A DNA stretch of 64,000 nucleotides from Delphinapterus leucas (GCF_002288925.2 NW_022098076.1:66305332-66369331), one strand, 5' to 3'; counted from the stretch's first letter, positions 10,311-22,299 are shown. The notes: generated by a model from the sequence alone, not told the origin. Translations and numbers: made by a program.

Positions 10311-10589
10311 TCCCCACCGAAGAAACTTGTTATTCTCTTGAGTGTTAAACTGTTTTAAATGTTGGTTTCTTATTTCTAGAGCATTTTCTTATCCTAAAGA
10401 TTACACATCTCTGTATCTATTTATCTATTATCTACCATCTCTCCTAAGAATCTTTTGTTGTTTATTTTTAAATTAAGTACATGTTACTGTATTATATTTT
10501 GTGCATCTTCATATTCTTTTACCGGGGACTTAATTTTTGGAAATAGTAAAAAGCCACAGAGGACAAATTTGATGAATTGAGGGTGGGTG

Positions 10590-10860
10590 ATTAGGTAACA
10601 ATAGTAACGACTACTATATGCCAGGCACTGTACTAGCATTTCACATCCATAGTCTCATTCAGTCCTTATCACCACCCTGTTTGATGGCTATTAGTAAATA
10701 TTAATATTCATTTTATAGATGAGGAAACTTATGCTCAGGGGCTTTAAGCTTTAAATGCCTTTCCCAGGAGTGCACAATTAGAAAAAAGACAGAGCTGGAT
10801 CTGCAACCCAAGTCCTTCTGAACCCAAAGCTCGTACATGTATCATTACACTATTATTTTC
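10590..10860 (-). mobile_element. MIR SINE (antisense)
   Basis: 'tatgccaggcactgtactag', 'catagtctcattcagtcctt', 'tttatagatgaggaaactta' and the terminal 'cattacacta' follow the antisense MIR order over nearly full length. Confidence 0.85.
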
Positions 10861-10867
10861 TCAAACT

Positions 10868-10990
10868 TTCCCGATGATTACAATCACTTGCATACTTGAT
10901 GAAAATACAAATTCCTGGGCCCTAGCGCAGATATACCTAATCAAAATCTGCAGAGGAGGGACCTGAGAAGAATCACACCGCTTGACCATG
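10868..10990 (+). mobile_element. MER5-like DNA transposon fragment
   Basis: 'tctcaaactttcccgatgat' then 'aaaatacaaattcctgggcc' matches the start and middle of MER5/MER20-like MITEs. The far end is truncated or unrecognisable. Confidence 0.5.
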
Positions 10991-11229
10991 GTATCTCCAC
11001 CGTATTTTTAGTAAACATGTGATAAACATTTAAGGCAAAGAGATTGTGTCATGCAGCTCACAGCTCTGAGGCACTTCCCACAACAGGTACTCGAAATGTT
11101 ATGACTGTTAGTTATTGGAATGATAATACAGGCTTCAAAGTGACTTCTTTGGAAAGCATATTTGAATGTTCTGCTTTATTGTCACTAAAATGAACAGCGT
11201 CACTGCTGTGTAGGCACAACTCATGGCAT

Positions 11230-11400
11230 TTTATAGTGGAAAGAGTAAGACAGCCCTGATCTGGGATTCTGGGTAAGTCTTTTACTTCTCAGAGCCTTGG
11301 TTTCTTCATCTGTAAAATGGGGATGCTAATACCCAGTTTGAAGGACTATTGTATATATTAGAAATAAATTATATATATACCCTGTCATGTAGAAGATGCT
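11230..11400 (+). mobile_element. MIR SINE (sense)
   Basis: 'cttttacttctcagagcctt', 'ggtttcttcatctgtaaaat' and 'ggggatgctaatacccag' are the MIR core landmarks in sense order. It runs into the AT-rich tract. Confidence 0.8.
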
Positions 11401-11645
11401 TAATTGGTGGTTCTTATAATAATAAATAATATTTATTTAATTATAATATAAAATATTAACTATATTTTATAATATGAATCGATAATATTTATATATAAAA
11501 TATGTAACAGTTATATATTTTATATGTAATAAATATATTACATAATATAAAATATATTCTGTTATATATAATAATATAACAATATATTATTATAATATAT
11601 TAATATAGCATTATATTAATAACAATATTTTAATATAGCAAATTT
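11340..11645. repeat. AT-rich tract (~300 bp, almost pure A/T)
   Basis: From about 11350 the sequence is a dense mixture of TAATA, ATATAT and TTATA motifs with many short palindromes and very few G or C. Such tracts unwind easily and resemble expanded AT microsatellites. See the findings for why it may matter. Confidence 0.85.
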
Positions 11646-12859
11646 TCTATAGTGATTGTAAATGTGAACTGCAACCCTTGGCAGTGATCCTTATGTAATG
11701 AGCTAGTCAACCAGTGTTTCCAGCTGAATTAAGCCTGGAGCTGAAATCTTGAAAAATATGTGCAGAGAAGCTTGTATACCTATCTCATGTGTATACGGGG
11801 TGGGGGCAGGGTGCTGCGTTATTTTAGAAGAAATGTTATAGTGGAAATAGTAAGAAATGAATAAAAATGTCCCCTAGGTGGTGCTGCATCATCGTGAAAA
11901 TGCAAGTGGGAAACTATATTTTTAGAGGTGACTTTCTTCTGGTCTGAATTTCAAATAAGAGCAGGACAGCTCCCTGAGATGTCTGGGAAAAAATGACCAG
12001 GAAGAAAGAGTCTTTTTAGTAGGATTGAGTACACAGTACTCTTGCTGGTGAGGCCCCATGAGGTGTTGGGTTTGCTGTAGTTGGAAACAGGAAGCGGGGT
12101 CAGGCCAACTTTTATTCATCCGGTGTTGGAGCCGTGGCTGATTTTGACAGATCGAGAACCATTTATAACTCTGCTTTGGGGGATAGTTTAGCCTGGGATG
12201 TAGTGCTTGCCCTTCCGGGGACTAAGTTTGGGATTTGAGGGATGTGAGGACCCCTGGAATATTCAGATAGAATATGCTAATGAATGTTAACAAGAATAGC
12301 CCTTTACTGTTTTGTATCACTGTGCATTTCTCAGCTGCACTCGTCCTTTCCAACCTCAATTTCTGGGCAACCTATTTTTCTTTCGGCATCAGAAGCGATA
12401 GCATCTGGGAAGTGAATCTGATGAATTCTGTCTGGCAAACAACATCTTTCAGACTGCCAGATCCTGGGGGAGGAAACTGAGGTGCTCAGAAGTTGGTTCA
12501 GGGCCAGAAATACCTGTCCTTGAGGTCCCAGTGATGGGGGAAGGAGACTGGCCAAATGTGATGCAGAACTTCTGAAACTCCACTTCCTGAGATCATTTCC
12601 ATTTTGGCAAAATGTGACTTTGGTTTCCAAGGGAAAGAGTTCACATGTATTAAAATGTCTCAATTGCTGAAGTTGCTTTGTGTCCCCCACTAAAGCCTTC
12701 TGCCATCAATCCCCATCTCCCAACACATTTTCAAATGTGGTGTCTTTGGAAGGTAACCATAGCAACTAAGCTTATTCAGAAATGACTGAACCTAGGCAAT
12801 AAAGGGAGCGGTAACCCTGTGGTATCTTTTACTGGAAACTCACAGGACACTGTTGATTC
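11646..12859. other. Unassigned intergenic sequence
   Basis: No repeat family recognised. The 119-codon minus-strand frame at 12331-12690 has no recognisable motif and no splice support. An X-box-like site lies at 12753. Confidence 0.35.
12753..12766. promoter_or_regulatory. Candidate RFX X-box (imperfect palindrome)
   Basis: GTAACCATAGCAAC fits the RFX half-site pair GTNRCC-N2-RGYAAC. RFX factors bind such sites in promoters and enhancers of ciliary and other genes. This is motif evidence only, with no expression data. Confidence 0.35.
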
Positions 12860-13090
12860 TAATAATTGTATAGGCTGAGTACTCTTATCTATGAACATGA
12901 CACTGTATGACTGTAAGACACTTGATTCTTGCAACCACCCTATGTAGTAGTCATCATTATCCTTTTAAACAGTTGAGAAGACTGGATCACAGAGATTTTT
13001 GATGCCTGTCCATGGTTGTACAGCTAGTTAGATCTGCTGGACCCTGAAATCAAAGGACCTCCTATATGATGTAAATGCACTGCCTTCTAA
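12860..13090 (-). mobile_element. MIR SINE (antisense)
   Basis: 'cttgcaaccaccctatgtag', 'agtcatcattatccttttaa' and 'ggttgtacagctagttagat' follow the antisense MIR order. Diverged. Confidence 0.7.
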
Positions 13091-13209
13091 GGAAAGATAG
13101 AGAGGTCTTTTATTGTCCATTTTGCAGACGGTAAGAATGAGTCACAGAAGCATGGAAATTGTTCAAGGCAGCAGCAGAGCTGCAGGACCTCAGTCCCCAT
13201 CCCACCAAC

Positions 13210-13390
13210 ACCTTTCTGTTTTATACAGCTTTACAGCTCCCAGGATTATCTCATCTGATGCCCACGGTTGGTCTTTGTGATTGTTTTATCTACTTACAGA
13301 TGAGGGAATTGAGACATTAAGGGGTTAAATGACCTTTCCCAAGGTCACAATTATTATATTGAAGAAAAGAAACCAAATCCATCTCTCATT
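13210..13390 (-). mobile_element. MIR SINE (antisense)
   Basis: 'ctcccaggattatctcatct', 'cttacagatgagggaattga' and 'acctttcccaaggtcacaat' are antisense MIR landmarks. The preceding 13095-13200 contains a similar partial motif ('cattttgcagacggtaagaa') and may be a second, truncated copy. Confidence 0.7.
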
Positions 13391-15440
13391 TCATGCTACC
13401 TTCCTAGATTTGGTGCTTTAAAAATATTTCATCCATCCACCTATTCATCCATTTCATAAGAATTTATGAATGTATTAGGCACCATATATTATGTGTGGTT
13501 AACAAGGTTTTCAGGATTAAGTTTAATTCATCAGTGATGAATCTTACTATACTGTATATAATGGGACCATCTTTGACTTGCGTGTTGTGGAAATACTATT
13601 TATGAGTATACACTTTTATATGTGGGAATTATATATTCTAATTAATCTAAAAAATGCATGCTATAGATATGATATCATAAGTTTATCTCTATAAATTGCT
13701 TAAAATGACCACAGGGAAGGATGTTATGCTTAAAATTTTTAGTTAAGTCAAAGGCTGATATAGTCTCAAAAGCAACATGATCTGTAATCCTAGGTAGAGC
13801 TACCTGCCATGCGGGGAGGCCAGAGTGTGGAGAGGAAGCGGGGTCGGGGCAGAGGGGGCATGGTCCCTGTTCTGGAGGGCACGTCTGCTGGCTTGGACCC
13901 ATTGTTTACTCAGTGAGGTAGACCATGACTCAGAGAGTGACACTCAGAAACCTTGACTCAGAATTCTTTTGAGAGCTTGATGTGAGTTCTTTGGACACTG
14001 TGGGGCTTGGAGATAGGATCCTGATTCTTGCCTGGAACAGCCCGAAGGCAGGAGGTTGCCTGGAGTTGCTTGATGGCAGAGCAAAAGCAGAGGGCAGCAG
14101 GAGAGGGCTTTAGGCTTCCAGGTTTCAGTGGGGAGGGGGAAGGCATGGATGCATAACCTTTTCCATGGATTAAACAGATGCCAAGGAAGATGGCAGGACT
14201 GAGTCACCCTGAAAAGCATCGCCCTAGAGGACTTCCTGCCAAGGCACAGCAAACCCAGAAAAACAGGCCATGTGAGGTCTTCACGGTCAGCTTGAGAGCG
14301 CATTGTGAGGGTCAGGGCAGGGACACTGTGGTGTCAGAGGGCTGCAGACAATGGAAAGGGGGGTGTTGGTGGTCGGGTGTCTCTTAAGAACCCCCCAAAG
14401 TGGAGGAACCAGCGTTTGTGCACCTAACACGCAAAAAAGGCATCTTCACAGAACACAAGGTCAGGGGTTAATATTAAGACTTGCCCCTGTACCTCTTGTC
14501 TCTCCTCTCCGTCCTGACCCTGCAGGAGCCAGAGGCAGCACAGTGAGGGGGGCAGGAGTGAAAGAAAGAACAAATGGACAAACAGCAAAAGAAGAGATGT
14601 TGCTCCTTACTGAGCAGGGGGAGGGAACCTTAAATTGGGTGAGAGATCAGTATTTTGAGAATCAATCAGTAGATGGACTTTTTAATACCTGAAAATGAGA
14701 CTATTCTAATATTCAAGTGTGGCCCCAAATGCCCCAGTATATGCTTGAGATCTCCTTACTGGGGGAGGAAAGAAACCTGGCAGAGCCGGCGTGATGGGCA
14801 GGGGATGGGAGAAAATTGAGCTGTATCCAGTCTAGGTACTGATCCAGCCCATAGGTTCACTTCATAAAAGCCTTCCAAGTGCATGAGATATTTTCAGAGG
14901 AGCCACTGGCTTTCCTTCCCTTGCCCCTTCACCCCCTACAGCTAGGATCTTTCTAGAATTCATATCCTGTGTTTTTTTTCTCTTAACTTCTGGTTAAAGA
15001 AGCATCCCTTGCCCTCTTCTGCTTGGTTTCACATTTTTCACTTTAGGGTTATTACCAAGGAGAGAGAATACTTTTTCCATAAATTGCTGGCAAGAGCTGC
15101 TAACTCCCTCTAGGTGACTTTGTTGGGCCTTTAGGGTGAGGGACTCTGAAGGGAATAAACACTACAATTAGAAAAAATTATTTCTTGCAATAAAATATCC
15201 TCTACTATTGCTTATAATAGCATATAACTTTATGCAGTACAAGGCCCAAACAAGAGGAATTCATCTGCAATTATTTATGCTCGCTAGGGAAAGGATTTTT
15301 TTGTTTATTGTTTTATTCACGATTAACCTGCACTGTAATGATAAGGTTATAATGATAACAACATGACAAATGAAAATGTTTGAGGTGTAAATTTCAGGCA
15401 AGATGCTAATGCTAGAATCTGAAAGTTTCAGAGGCAGGGA
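13391..15440. other. Unassigned intergenic sequence with AP-1-type sites
   Basis: About 2 kb in which I recognise no repeat. The part 13800-14600 is GC-richer and holds TGACTCA/TGAGTCA heptamers at 13926-13932, 13954-13960 and 14200-14206 (an additional one at 13138-13144 is inside older sequence). The frames at 13944-14303 (minus) and 14351-14692 (plus) show no recognisable domain. The part 15180-15430 is AT-rich. Confidence 0.4.
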
Positions 15441-15478
15441 GCTGTGTGTGTATGTGTGTGTGTGTGTGTGTGTGTGTT
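15441..15478. repeat. (TG)n microsatellite, one interruption
   Basis: 'ctgtgtgtgtatgtgtgtgt' continuing in TG units to 15477, interrupted by a single TA near the start. Confidence 0.95.
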
Positions 15479-16239
15479 TCTTGGGGGAAAGGGGAGGAAG
15501 AAAGGGATAAGATTACCCTGAATACGTGACTATGGATGGGGCAGGAGTGACCCAGGTGCTTCTCTTCTGTCTTCCAAAGGCTGCTTTGCATTCAAGGTCA
15601 GGAGGGCTTAGGGCTCCCACAAGCCTCTTCCTTCCTTCAATCCCTCGCACAGAATGAGAATTAATCATTACCAGAGCTACAATGATCTTCCCTGCTTGTG
15701 AAAATCCACATGTAATTGTTTCAGAGAGGCCGTATTTCTCTCTCAGAAGTTCCAGAAAATTCTAGCTTCTCCAGGGCTGACCTTGAGTCATCAAAACCCC
15801 TGTTCCCACATTCTCGACTCTGGAACAGTGTTTGGTTCCATGACTTACGACTTTCCGAAGGTTTCTGGGCCTGGTCCAGCAAACAGAAAATGTATGCCCT
15901 CCACTTGAGGGAGCAAATTCTTTTGAATATCTTCAGTCATGGCAAATCTTCAAATCTTAATCCTTTGCATTTGACTGTGGTTTTCATAAATGGTTAAAAG
16001 TCCCTCACAGCTAACATTGGCGAATGAGGTTGATAAAACTGAATTAAACTCTTTTTGGTCAAATGTAGGCATAAAGAGATAATATTCTCCTAAGATATAA
16101 ACTCTAGCTCTGGAAGCAATTCCGAAAGGAAAATGCACCAGATATTTTGAATGATGTCAGCATCATGGGAATGAGTATAGGGTGAGTCTCCCAGGGAAAC
16201 TATTTTAAGCCCAGACCCACATATATATCAAGTATAATA
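15479..16239. other. Unassigned intergenic sequence
   Basis: I see no recognisable gene or repeat. The 93-codon frame at 15716-15997 is not supported by splice sites or motifs. Confidence 0.35.
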
Positions 16240-16360
16240 ACAGGCACTGTCTCTTCACATTTTTCTCAAAGGTTAATTAAATTAAAGCCTCCAGCTTTGA
16301 GGTATATATTATTATGCCCATTTCACAGATGAAGAACCCTAGATTTGATTCCAGAGCCAT
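16240..16360 (-). mobile_element. MIR SINE fragment (antisense)
   Basis: 'aacaggcactgtctcttcac' and 'ttatgcccatttcacagatg' are antisense MIR landmarks. The remainder is diverged. Confidence 0.55.
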
Positions 16361-16579
16361 ATATGATACATTACATAACTTTGTACCAATCAAACAAAAG
16401 GCAAGTCATTTTCAGACAAATGTCTCCCATTTTATACTAGAATTTGAAGATACCAATTCATTATCATGGGGATTTTTTTTTCACTTTTGAATGAATTTCA
16501 TCACGGTTTGAAAAGACCCTCTCCCTGCCCTTTTTTCCTTTTCTTGTATTTTGAACCGTAGGGAGGCAGGGTGGGAGTG

Positions 16580-16720
16580 GGAGGAAAGGCCACTGGACTG
16601 AGGATCAAGCGGCCTGGGTTCCAGCCTCCAGCTCCATCGTCAGACTTCTCTGGGGCTTGGTTTCCTTGTCTGTATAACAAGGAGGTCAGATAGAACATCT
16701 CTAAGACGTGCAGCTCTCTC
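16580..16720 (+). mobile_element. MIR SINE (sense)
   Basis: 'caagcggcctgggttccagc' then 'cttggtttccttgtctgtat' preserve the MIR core order. Confidence 0.65.
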
Positions 16721-17309
16721 TTCTTTACAAATCATTAGCATAAAGCCCAGATTTCCAATTCCAGCTTTTGGTCCAAGGTCCTCCCCATTGCCTCCAGCCA
16801 CGATTTAAGCTCCTAGAAGAGCTCGCTCTCATCCAGGACTAAGAATACGCAATGCTTCGTAAATCAAAATTCAACTTTCAACTGCGCTGCAAACAGAAAG
16901 TTGTACACAGTTGAAATGTTGGCGAATGGGACTTAATGAGCTCCATGTGCCTGACCTCTGGGAACAAATGATTTGGGGAACTGCAGCTGGAACTGGAAGA
17001 GTCTAAGGGCATCAGCATCTGGTATGAGTTACTCAGAGTGAAGGGAATCGACCACATTTTTGTATGATTGCCAAGTTTGGGAAGGTAGAAATACTGTGTA
17101 ATCTGTGTGCTCACCTGCTGAGATCACGCTGACAGGTTTCCAAACTTGTCCTCACTTCTCAGGACTTCCTTCCTGCAGCTCTCCTGGGCTTCTTGTGCCC
17201 CTGAGACCCTGGGGGTTTAGGTCTGCCCAGGCTCTCTTGTTGGATAGGTCAGTGACTTTGACTGACCACTTGTACTTGTTTTGGTCGACTCTGCAACTCC
17301 TAAAGGGGC
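16721..17309. other. Unassigned intergenic sequence
   Basis: No gene or named repeat recognised. The last part grades into an L2-like region. Confidence 0.35.
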
Positions 17310-17825
17310 TTGCCTAAAGCCCAGGTCTGACAGGGTCATTTCTCTCCCTTATTCAAAAAATTCAGGACTCATACCTTAATGCACACACTGCATGTTCTCG
17401 AATTGGGCCTGCACCTACTTTTTGAGATTCCTGGGTCCTTATTCCCCATCCTTGGCCTCCTGTGCTCTAGCCACATTCCAATCTCATCTCCCTGAGCCTT
17501 TCCACCTGCTTTCCCCTCTGCAGCATCCCTCCCACCCCGTCTCCACCTGGAAAGCTCCTGATCTATGCAGTTTGAACAACACATGCCCTGGGATGTCTCT
17601 GCTCACTCGTTGCCTCCCCATTTGTGATTAATCTTTGTCATTTCTGTGTTCCCCTAACCCTTAGATGCCGTTGGGGCGAGAAAGGAGAGGTGTATAATTG
17701 CCCCCCATACATTGGAGAGCTCTTCATGAGTGAAAATATATCTGATTAGTCCCTTTATTTTCCAGAGTAGAGTATAATCGGCTCTCAGTAAGTGTTTATT
17801 GAGAGAACGAATGAAAGAATGAACA
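17310..17825 (+). mobile_element. L2 LINE 3' portion (sense)
   Basis: A pyrimidine-rich L2 3'-coding/UTR-like stretch ('tgtgctctagccacattcca', 'ttccacctgctttcccctct') ends in a motif like the L2 3' end, 'gtaagtgtttattgagagaa'. No open L2 frame remains. Confidence 0.6.
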
Positions 17826-18419
17826 GAAAGTCCTCGGAAACTAAGCGGAGTCTCAGTCTTTTGAAGCTGCTCCACCATATTTCTCTTGACTATCTTGTTT
17901 ATGATATATTAGGCTTTCATGCCATACTAACATCCTTTTTGAAGACTACTGTTCCAGGATAGGAAAACAACTAATGCTCCTCTGACCTTGGGAAGTTTCT
18001 ATGGAACAGCACAGAAAGGAACAATACCGGTAGACACGCTTGTCTGAACAGAATGCCATTGCTCCCGGAGCTCGTGAAGCATGTGGATGGACACTGGTCT
18101 TAGAGATGTGCTTTGAATGCAGTCATTTCCTGTGGACAGTCTTGCAAACCAATGGGTGTCCCAGATTAGAAACTGGCCAGGCAGTCATTTAGGTCTTCCT
18201 TTATAAAATAGGATTTAATTCTGATTTTTTTGTTCTTACCTTTGTTTCAATTTATCTCCTAAATCCCAAGACATCCAAACCATGAATCAGCACCTATCTT
18301 CTTAACATCAGATTCTGAAGATAAAGAATATTCATAATTTGGAGATTCTTAACATTGGTCATCTGAAATTAAAATTCAGAAGAATTGATAGTAGTATTTT
18401 AATAGGATGTGGTAGCTTT
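17826..18419. other. Unassigned intergenic sequence
   Basis: Nothing recognised. Confidence 0.35.
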
Positions 18420-18590
18420 TGAATACTTTTTTTTATATGATCCTTGCAACAGTCTTGTGAAATGGACAAGGCAAAAATGAAAATGTGTGTTTTATAGATG
18501 CGGAAGCTGAAGCTCAGAGAGCGTGAGTGACTTGTCCAAAGTCACACAGCTGGGAGATTGCTGCGCTAATAACTGAACCCGCAATGATTA
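18420..18590 (-). mobile_element. MIR SINE (antisense)
   Basis: 'atccttgcaacagtcttgtg', 'ttatagatgcggaagctgaa' and 'gtccaaagtcacacagctgg' are well preserved antisense MIR core landmarks. Confidence 0.8.
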
Positions 18591-19949
18591 TGGGGTAATA
18601 CCAACTCTCGTTACAAGGATTTATAAATGAGAAGGCACACACACTGTAGCACAATATTTTTGGCGACCTTTGTAAGTCTTTAACCTTCCAAGGCAAATGA
18701 TCCATGTTCGGTAACTGGTTACTCAAGCAACTTCTCTGAGGCATTTTCATGGTCTAATGAGAGAAGCATCTATGAGAGAAAATGTGGTTGAGAAAGGAAA
18801 ATAATGAACATTGACCATTCGTTTGGTTAAAGGTTTGACACAATGTAATTGAAATTACCTGGAGGGAAAAACAGATTGTGAGAGTGTGAGTTTTTGTTTT
18901 GTATTGTTTTGTTTTTTAAACTAGGAGTATCCCCTTTCTCCATTCTCAGAGAGGTTTAGACAACACTAAAGACGATCGGGATTCCATTTATTTGACTAAC
19001 TCTTAAGGAAAAGGTGAGGGTGGTAAAGGTGTTAAGCACTCATTTAAAAACAACGAACAATTTAAAATTCAGTAAATCGGGTGTTCCCTGTTTAGCCTGC
19101 ACTTGTTAGAATAATGGAATTTGAGGGTTTAAAACATAGCTTGTTTCGAAATGATACATGAGTTCCCAAAAACCTTGTTTAACATATTGCTGGAATAGGG
19201 CATATGAGATGGTTAAAAATGGAAGTAGAAAAAACATCCCCAACACCCTTGGAGGAATTTGCAATTCATAAAGTTACTGCCAATTTTGCATTATAGTTGC
19301 CATGGTAACCATGCTAGGCTTCTGCTCAAATGTTTCTCAGAAGGGGAAGGAATAGTATATAATAAGCTCTTCAATTGTAATTTTTTTTTATTGTAGTTGA
19401 ATTAGTGTGTAATTCTTATGTGAGTATTTTAGTAATCCATGAACATGCGCTCTAGTTACGGTTCTGATTTCCTATCTCCGTATGCTTAAGCAATGTATGA
19501 AAAGTTGCTGGCTACTAGCAACACTTGGTAATTTATTATTAAAATATTAACAAAAAACATTATCCACAGTAATTAATTATAAAAGTGAAAACAAGAAAGA
19601 ATTTCAAATCCGACTACAGTAAATTTCCCAGACCAAAGCATCAGCTTTGCTTATTGATTCAGTGTGCTCTCAGCCACACTCTTAGGCTACATTCACAAGT
19701 CACCCGGTGCCTCCTCTACCCTTTTCCTCAGAGGAGTCCTACATAGTGAATAAATGAGGACCAAGTAGACCAAAATAATACTTTCATTTGGCCATTTGGA
19801 TAGGGAGCTTTTTTTAAATGGTAGTTGACGTTTTTGTGTGTGTGCTTTGTTCAGCTTCCATGGAGCCTGTCTGACAGCTGAGGCGGAGCAGTGCATGTCT
19901 GGACACGGAGCTGAGGTCCTTTAGGGTTTGATTTCACATGGGTTAGTTT
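18591..19949. other. Unassigned intergenic sequence with a palindromic X-box
   Basis: About 1.36 kb in which I recognise no repeat. It is AT-rich, and a perfect 14-bp palindrome lies at 19296. No ORF worth calling. Confidence 0.4.
19296..19309. promoter_or_regulatory. Perfectly palindromic RFX X-box candidate
   Basis: GTTGCCATGGTAAC is its own reverse complement and is the textbook strong X-box (GTTGCC-AT-GGTAAC) bound by RFX dimers. It sits about 17 kb downstream of FASTKD2, in non-repetitive AT-rich sequence. No promoter features are evident around it. Confidence 0.5.
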
Positions 19950-20145
19950 TGCATGGAGAAGAACTATGGGCTTTGGAGTCAAACACACCTGGATTGCACT
20001 CCAGCTCTGCATTTTACTAGCTGAGGCCTTAGGCAAGTCACTTAACATCTGGAACCTCAGTTTCTTCATTTGTATGAATGGGATGATCATGCCTTTTAGA
20101 GTGTTTGGAAGAATTGGAGATAATCGGACGTGATACAGCTTGCAC
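19950..20145 (+). mobile_element. MIR SINE (sense)
   Basis: 'tatgggctttggagtcaaac', 'ttactagctgaggccttagg', 'ggaacctcagtttcttcatt' are in sense MIR order with unusually good preservation of the tRNA-derived and core regions. Confidence 0.88.
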
Positions 20146-20149
20146 AGTG

Positions 20150-20672
20150 TATTAGCTGCCTTTTGCTGTTGTGACAAACTACCACAAACTTAGTGTCTTA
20201 AACCAACATATATTTATTATCTTATAGTGGTGCAGTTTGTGACAAAAGTCCAAACTAGGTCTTACTAGGATAAAATTAATGTGTCAGCAGGGCTGCCTCC
20301 CTTTCTGGGGTCTGTAGAAGAGAAACTGGGGATTTTGGGTTGTTTTTTGGTTTTGCTTTTTTCAGCTTCCAGAGGCTGCCTGCATTCCTTGGCTTCTGGC
20401 CTCTTCCTCCATCTTCAAAGCCAGCAATGGCTGGGTGATGCTGCCACTTTTCTACCCACTTCTTCTGCCTCAGGAACTTTGTGATTGCATTGTGCCCACT
20501 CAGATCATCTAGGATAATATCCCTATTTTAACATCAGTTGATTAGCAACCTGAATTCCTTCTACAACTTTCATTTTCCCTTGCTGTGTAACATAACATAT
20601 TTATGATTTCTGAGGATTAGGACATTTTTGGAGGCGGGGTTGGGGATCATTATCCTGCTCACCATACACAAT
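20150..20672 (-). mobile_element. MLT1-type MaLR LTR (antisense)
   Basis: From 'gtattagctgccttttgctg' through 'ctaccacaaacttagtgtct', 'tccagaggctgcctgcattc', 'ctccatcttcaaagccagca', 'tgattgcattgtgcccactc' to 'ggggatcattatcctgctca', this is a near full-length antisense MLT1 LTR of the subgroup whose sense end reads 'ttaagccactaagtttgtgg'. No internal retroviral sequence adjoins it. Confidence 0.88.
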
Positions 20673-22299
20673 AAGCACAAATAAATGCTAACTATATAAT
20701 TTTCTATCACTACTATTTGTAGTATTAGTAATAGTAGTACTTACCCCATCTAAAAGAGGGCTCAAACAGGAGTTGAGAGAGCTATCAAAATCCAGAGCTG
20801 CCTGAATCAAATGTTGGGTTGCCTGGAGTTCTTTGTTGCCTCTCTGTTTTCCGACAATCACACTCTAAGGGATTTGGGTGGGTCCTAATAGTTGGAACCC
20901 ATATCCCGAGAGCCACCACTGGGACTGCGTTTCATTTCCCAAGTGTCTTGCTTTTAAGTGTTTTTAACTATGAGAAGCTTTATTTCATTAGCATGATTTT
21001 AAAAAACTGTCTTCTCAAAATGCACTAATTCCTAAAGCCCAAGAGTTCCTTCTCAGGAGGAAAGGCTTCAAGGATCCGGATGAATGTGCCCAGAGATGAC
21101 AATGGGAGTTCTTGGTAGCGGTCTTCCTGAAGATGGTATCTCCACACTATAAAGTAATGCAAGTGCCCAGTAGCCCTATAAGAAAACAAAGAGGTGAGGG
21201 GCTTGTCTGCCCTCTGTCTCCACTGCAAACAGAATAAAAGAGAATAATCTTATGCATAGGGTGTTGATCAGTAAGAAGGAAAGCATTCTGACCAATGTTC
21301 TGCCCTGGAACACTGTGACCAAGGAGATGGTGCAGCTACATCTGGAGGTCTCATCTGCTTGGGATGGGTTAGGTGTGGCTCTGGGTAATGACAGGCAGAT
21401 GGCTGAGTGTCCACCCAATTCCTTTCTTCCTTTATGAGTCAGTGAGTTTCCTCTCTGGCTCTGGCTCTGTCTCTCTCTGTTCCCTAGATGGGGTTTGCAT
21501 TATTGCTCCCATAGTTTTCTCCAGAGCAATCAAGCGACTTGAAAACGTCTGTTTTCACTGTCTAAAATTGATTTATCCCCCATGAACCAGAGGTACTCTG
21601 GCTTCGTATTGTAGTTTGGGAAAGCAATTTCTTAATGTCACCAGCACTCTTTCTAATTATTCTATAAGGAAAGCCTTATTTCAACTTCTTTCCTTTCACA
21701 TCTATATGTGTTCATTCTTATTGCTTTTTTCCCCACCCCCTCACTCTTTTTTGGTCTCTGTTCTTATAATTTGGACTGACTTCTACATCTGTCATTTTTC
21801 TGGACTGCTTACTTCTTCCTCCTTTGATTTAGTCAATATATTTTCTCAAAATAATTTAATGGCAATTCTTTTATGAGTAAACAACCACCCCTCCAGGTTA
21901 ATTTTTTTCCAATTTGATTTGCATAAGGAGGAAGTGCTTGACTTCTGCATAAGGCATGTAGCAAAGGGCAATCAATGTGATCTAAAAAACCTGGGTGGTT
22001 GTCTCTTTTCTCAAGAAATCTACTCATGAGTAAAATAAAAGAACTGTTCTTATTTACATTTTCCCACAATTTTCTTCCTTAGTTCCTCTGCATTTCTGTG
22101 CTGCTAATTCCTACTATTGGTGGTGGGGAGGGGAGGGTTGAAAGAAGAAATTTATGATGTTGTTGATTTACATTTTAGCCAAGTTGACCCTCTTTGGAAA
22201 TACAAACTATCCGTCCTGTTGCACAATAGGAGATAAGTGTTGTTGGTTTACTGGTAACAAGATAAACAAGAAAGGGGAAGGATATTCCAACTGTAAAGT
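20673..22299. other. Unassigned intergenic sequence
   Basis: Several chance frames lie on both strands (21025-21585, 21616-22069), none with recognisable motifs. No repeat named with confidence. Confidence 0.35.

Noticed and set aside
12331..12690. 119-codon minus-strand frame
   Set aside because: No motif, signal peptide, splice sites or conservation evidence; open length is within chance for this composition.
13944..14303. 119-codon minus-strand frame in GC-richer DNA
   Set aside because: Overlaps other frames and has no recognisable family; interpreted as chance.
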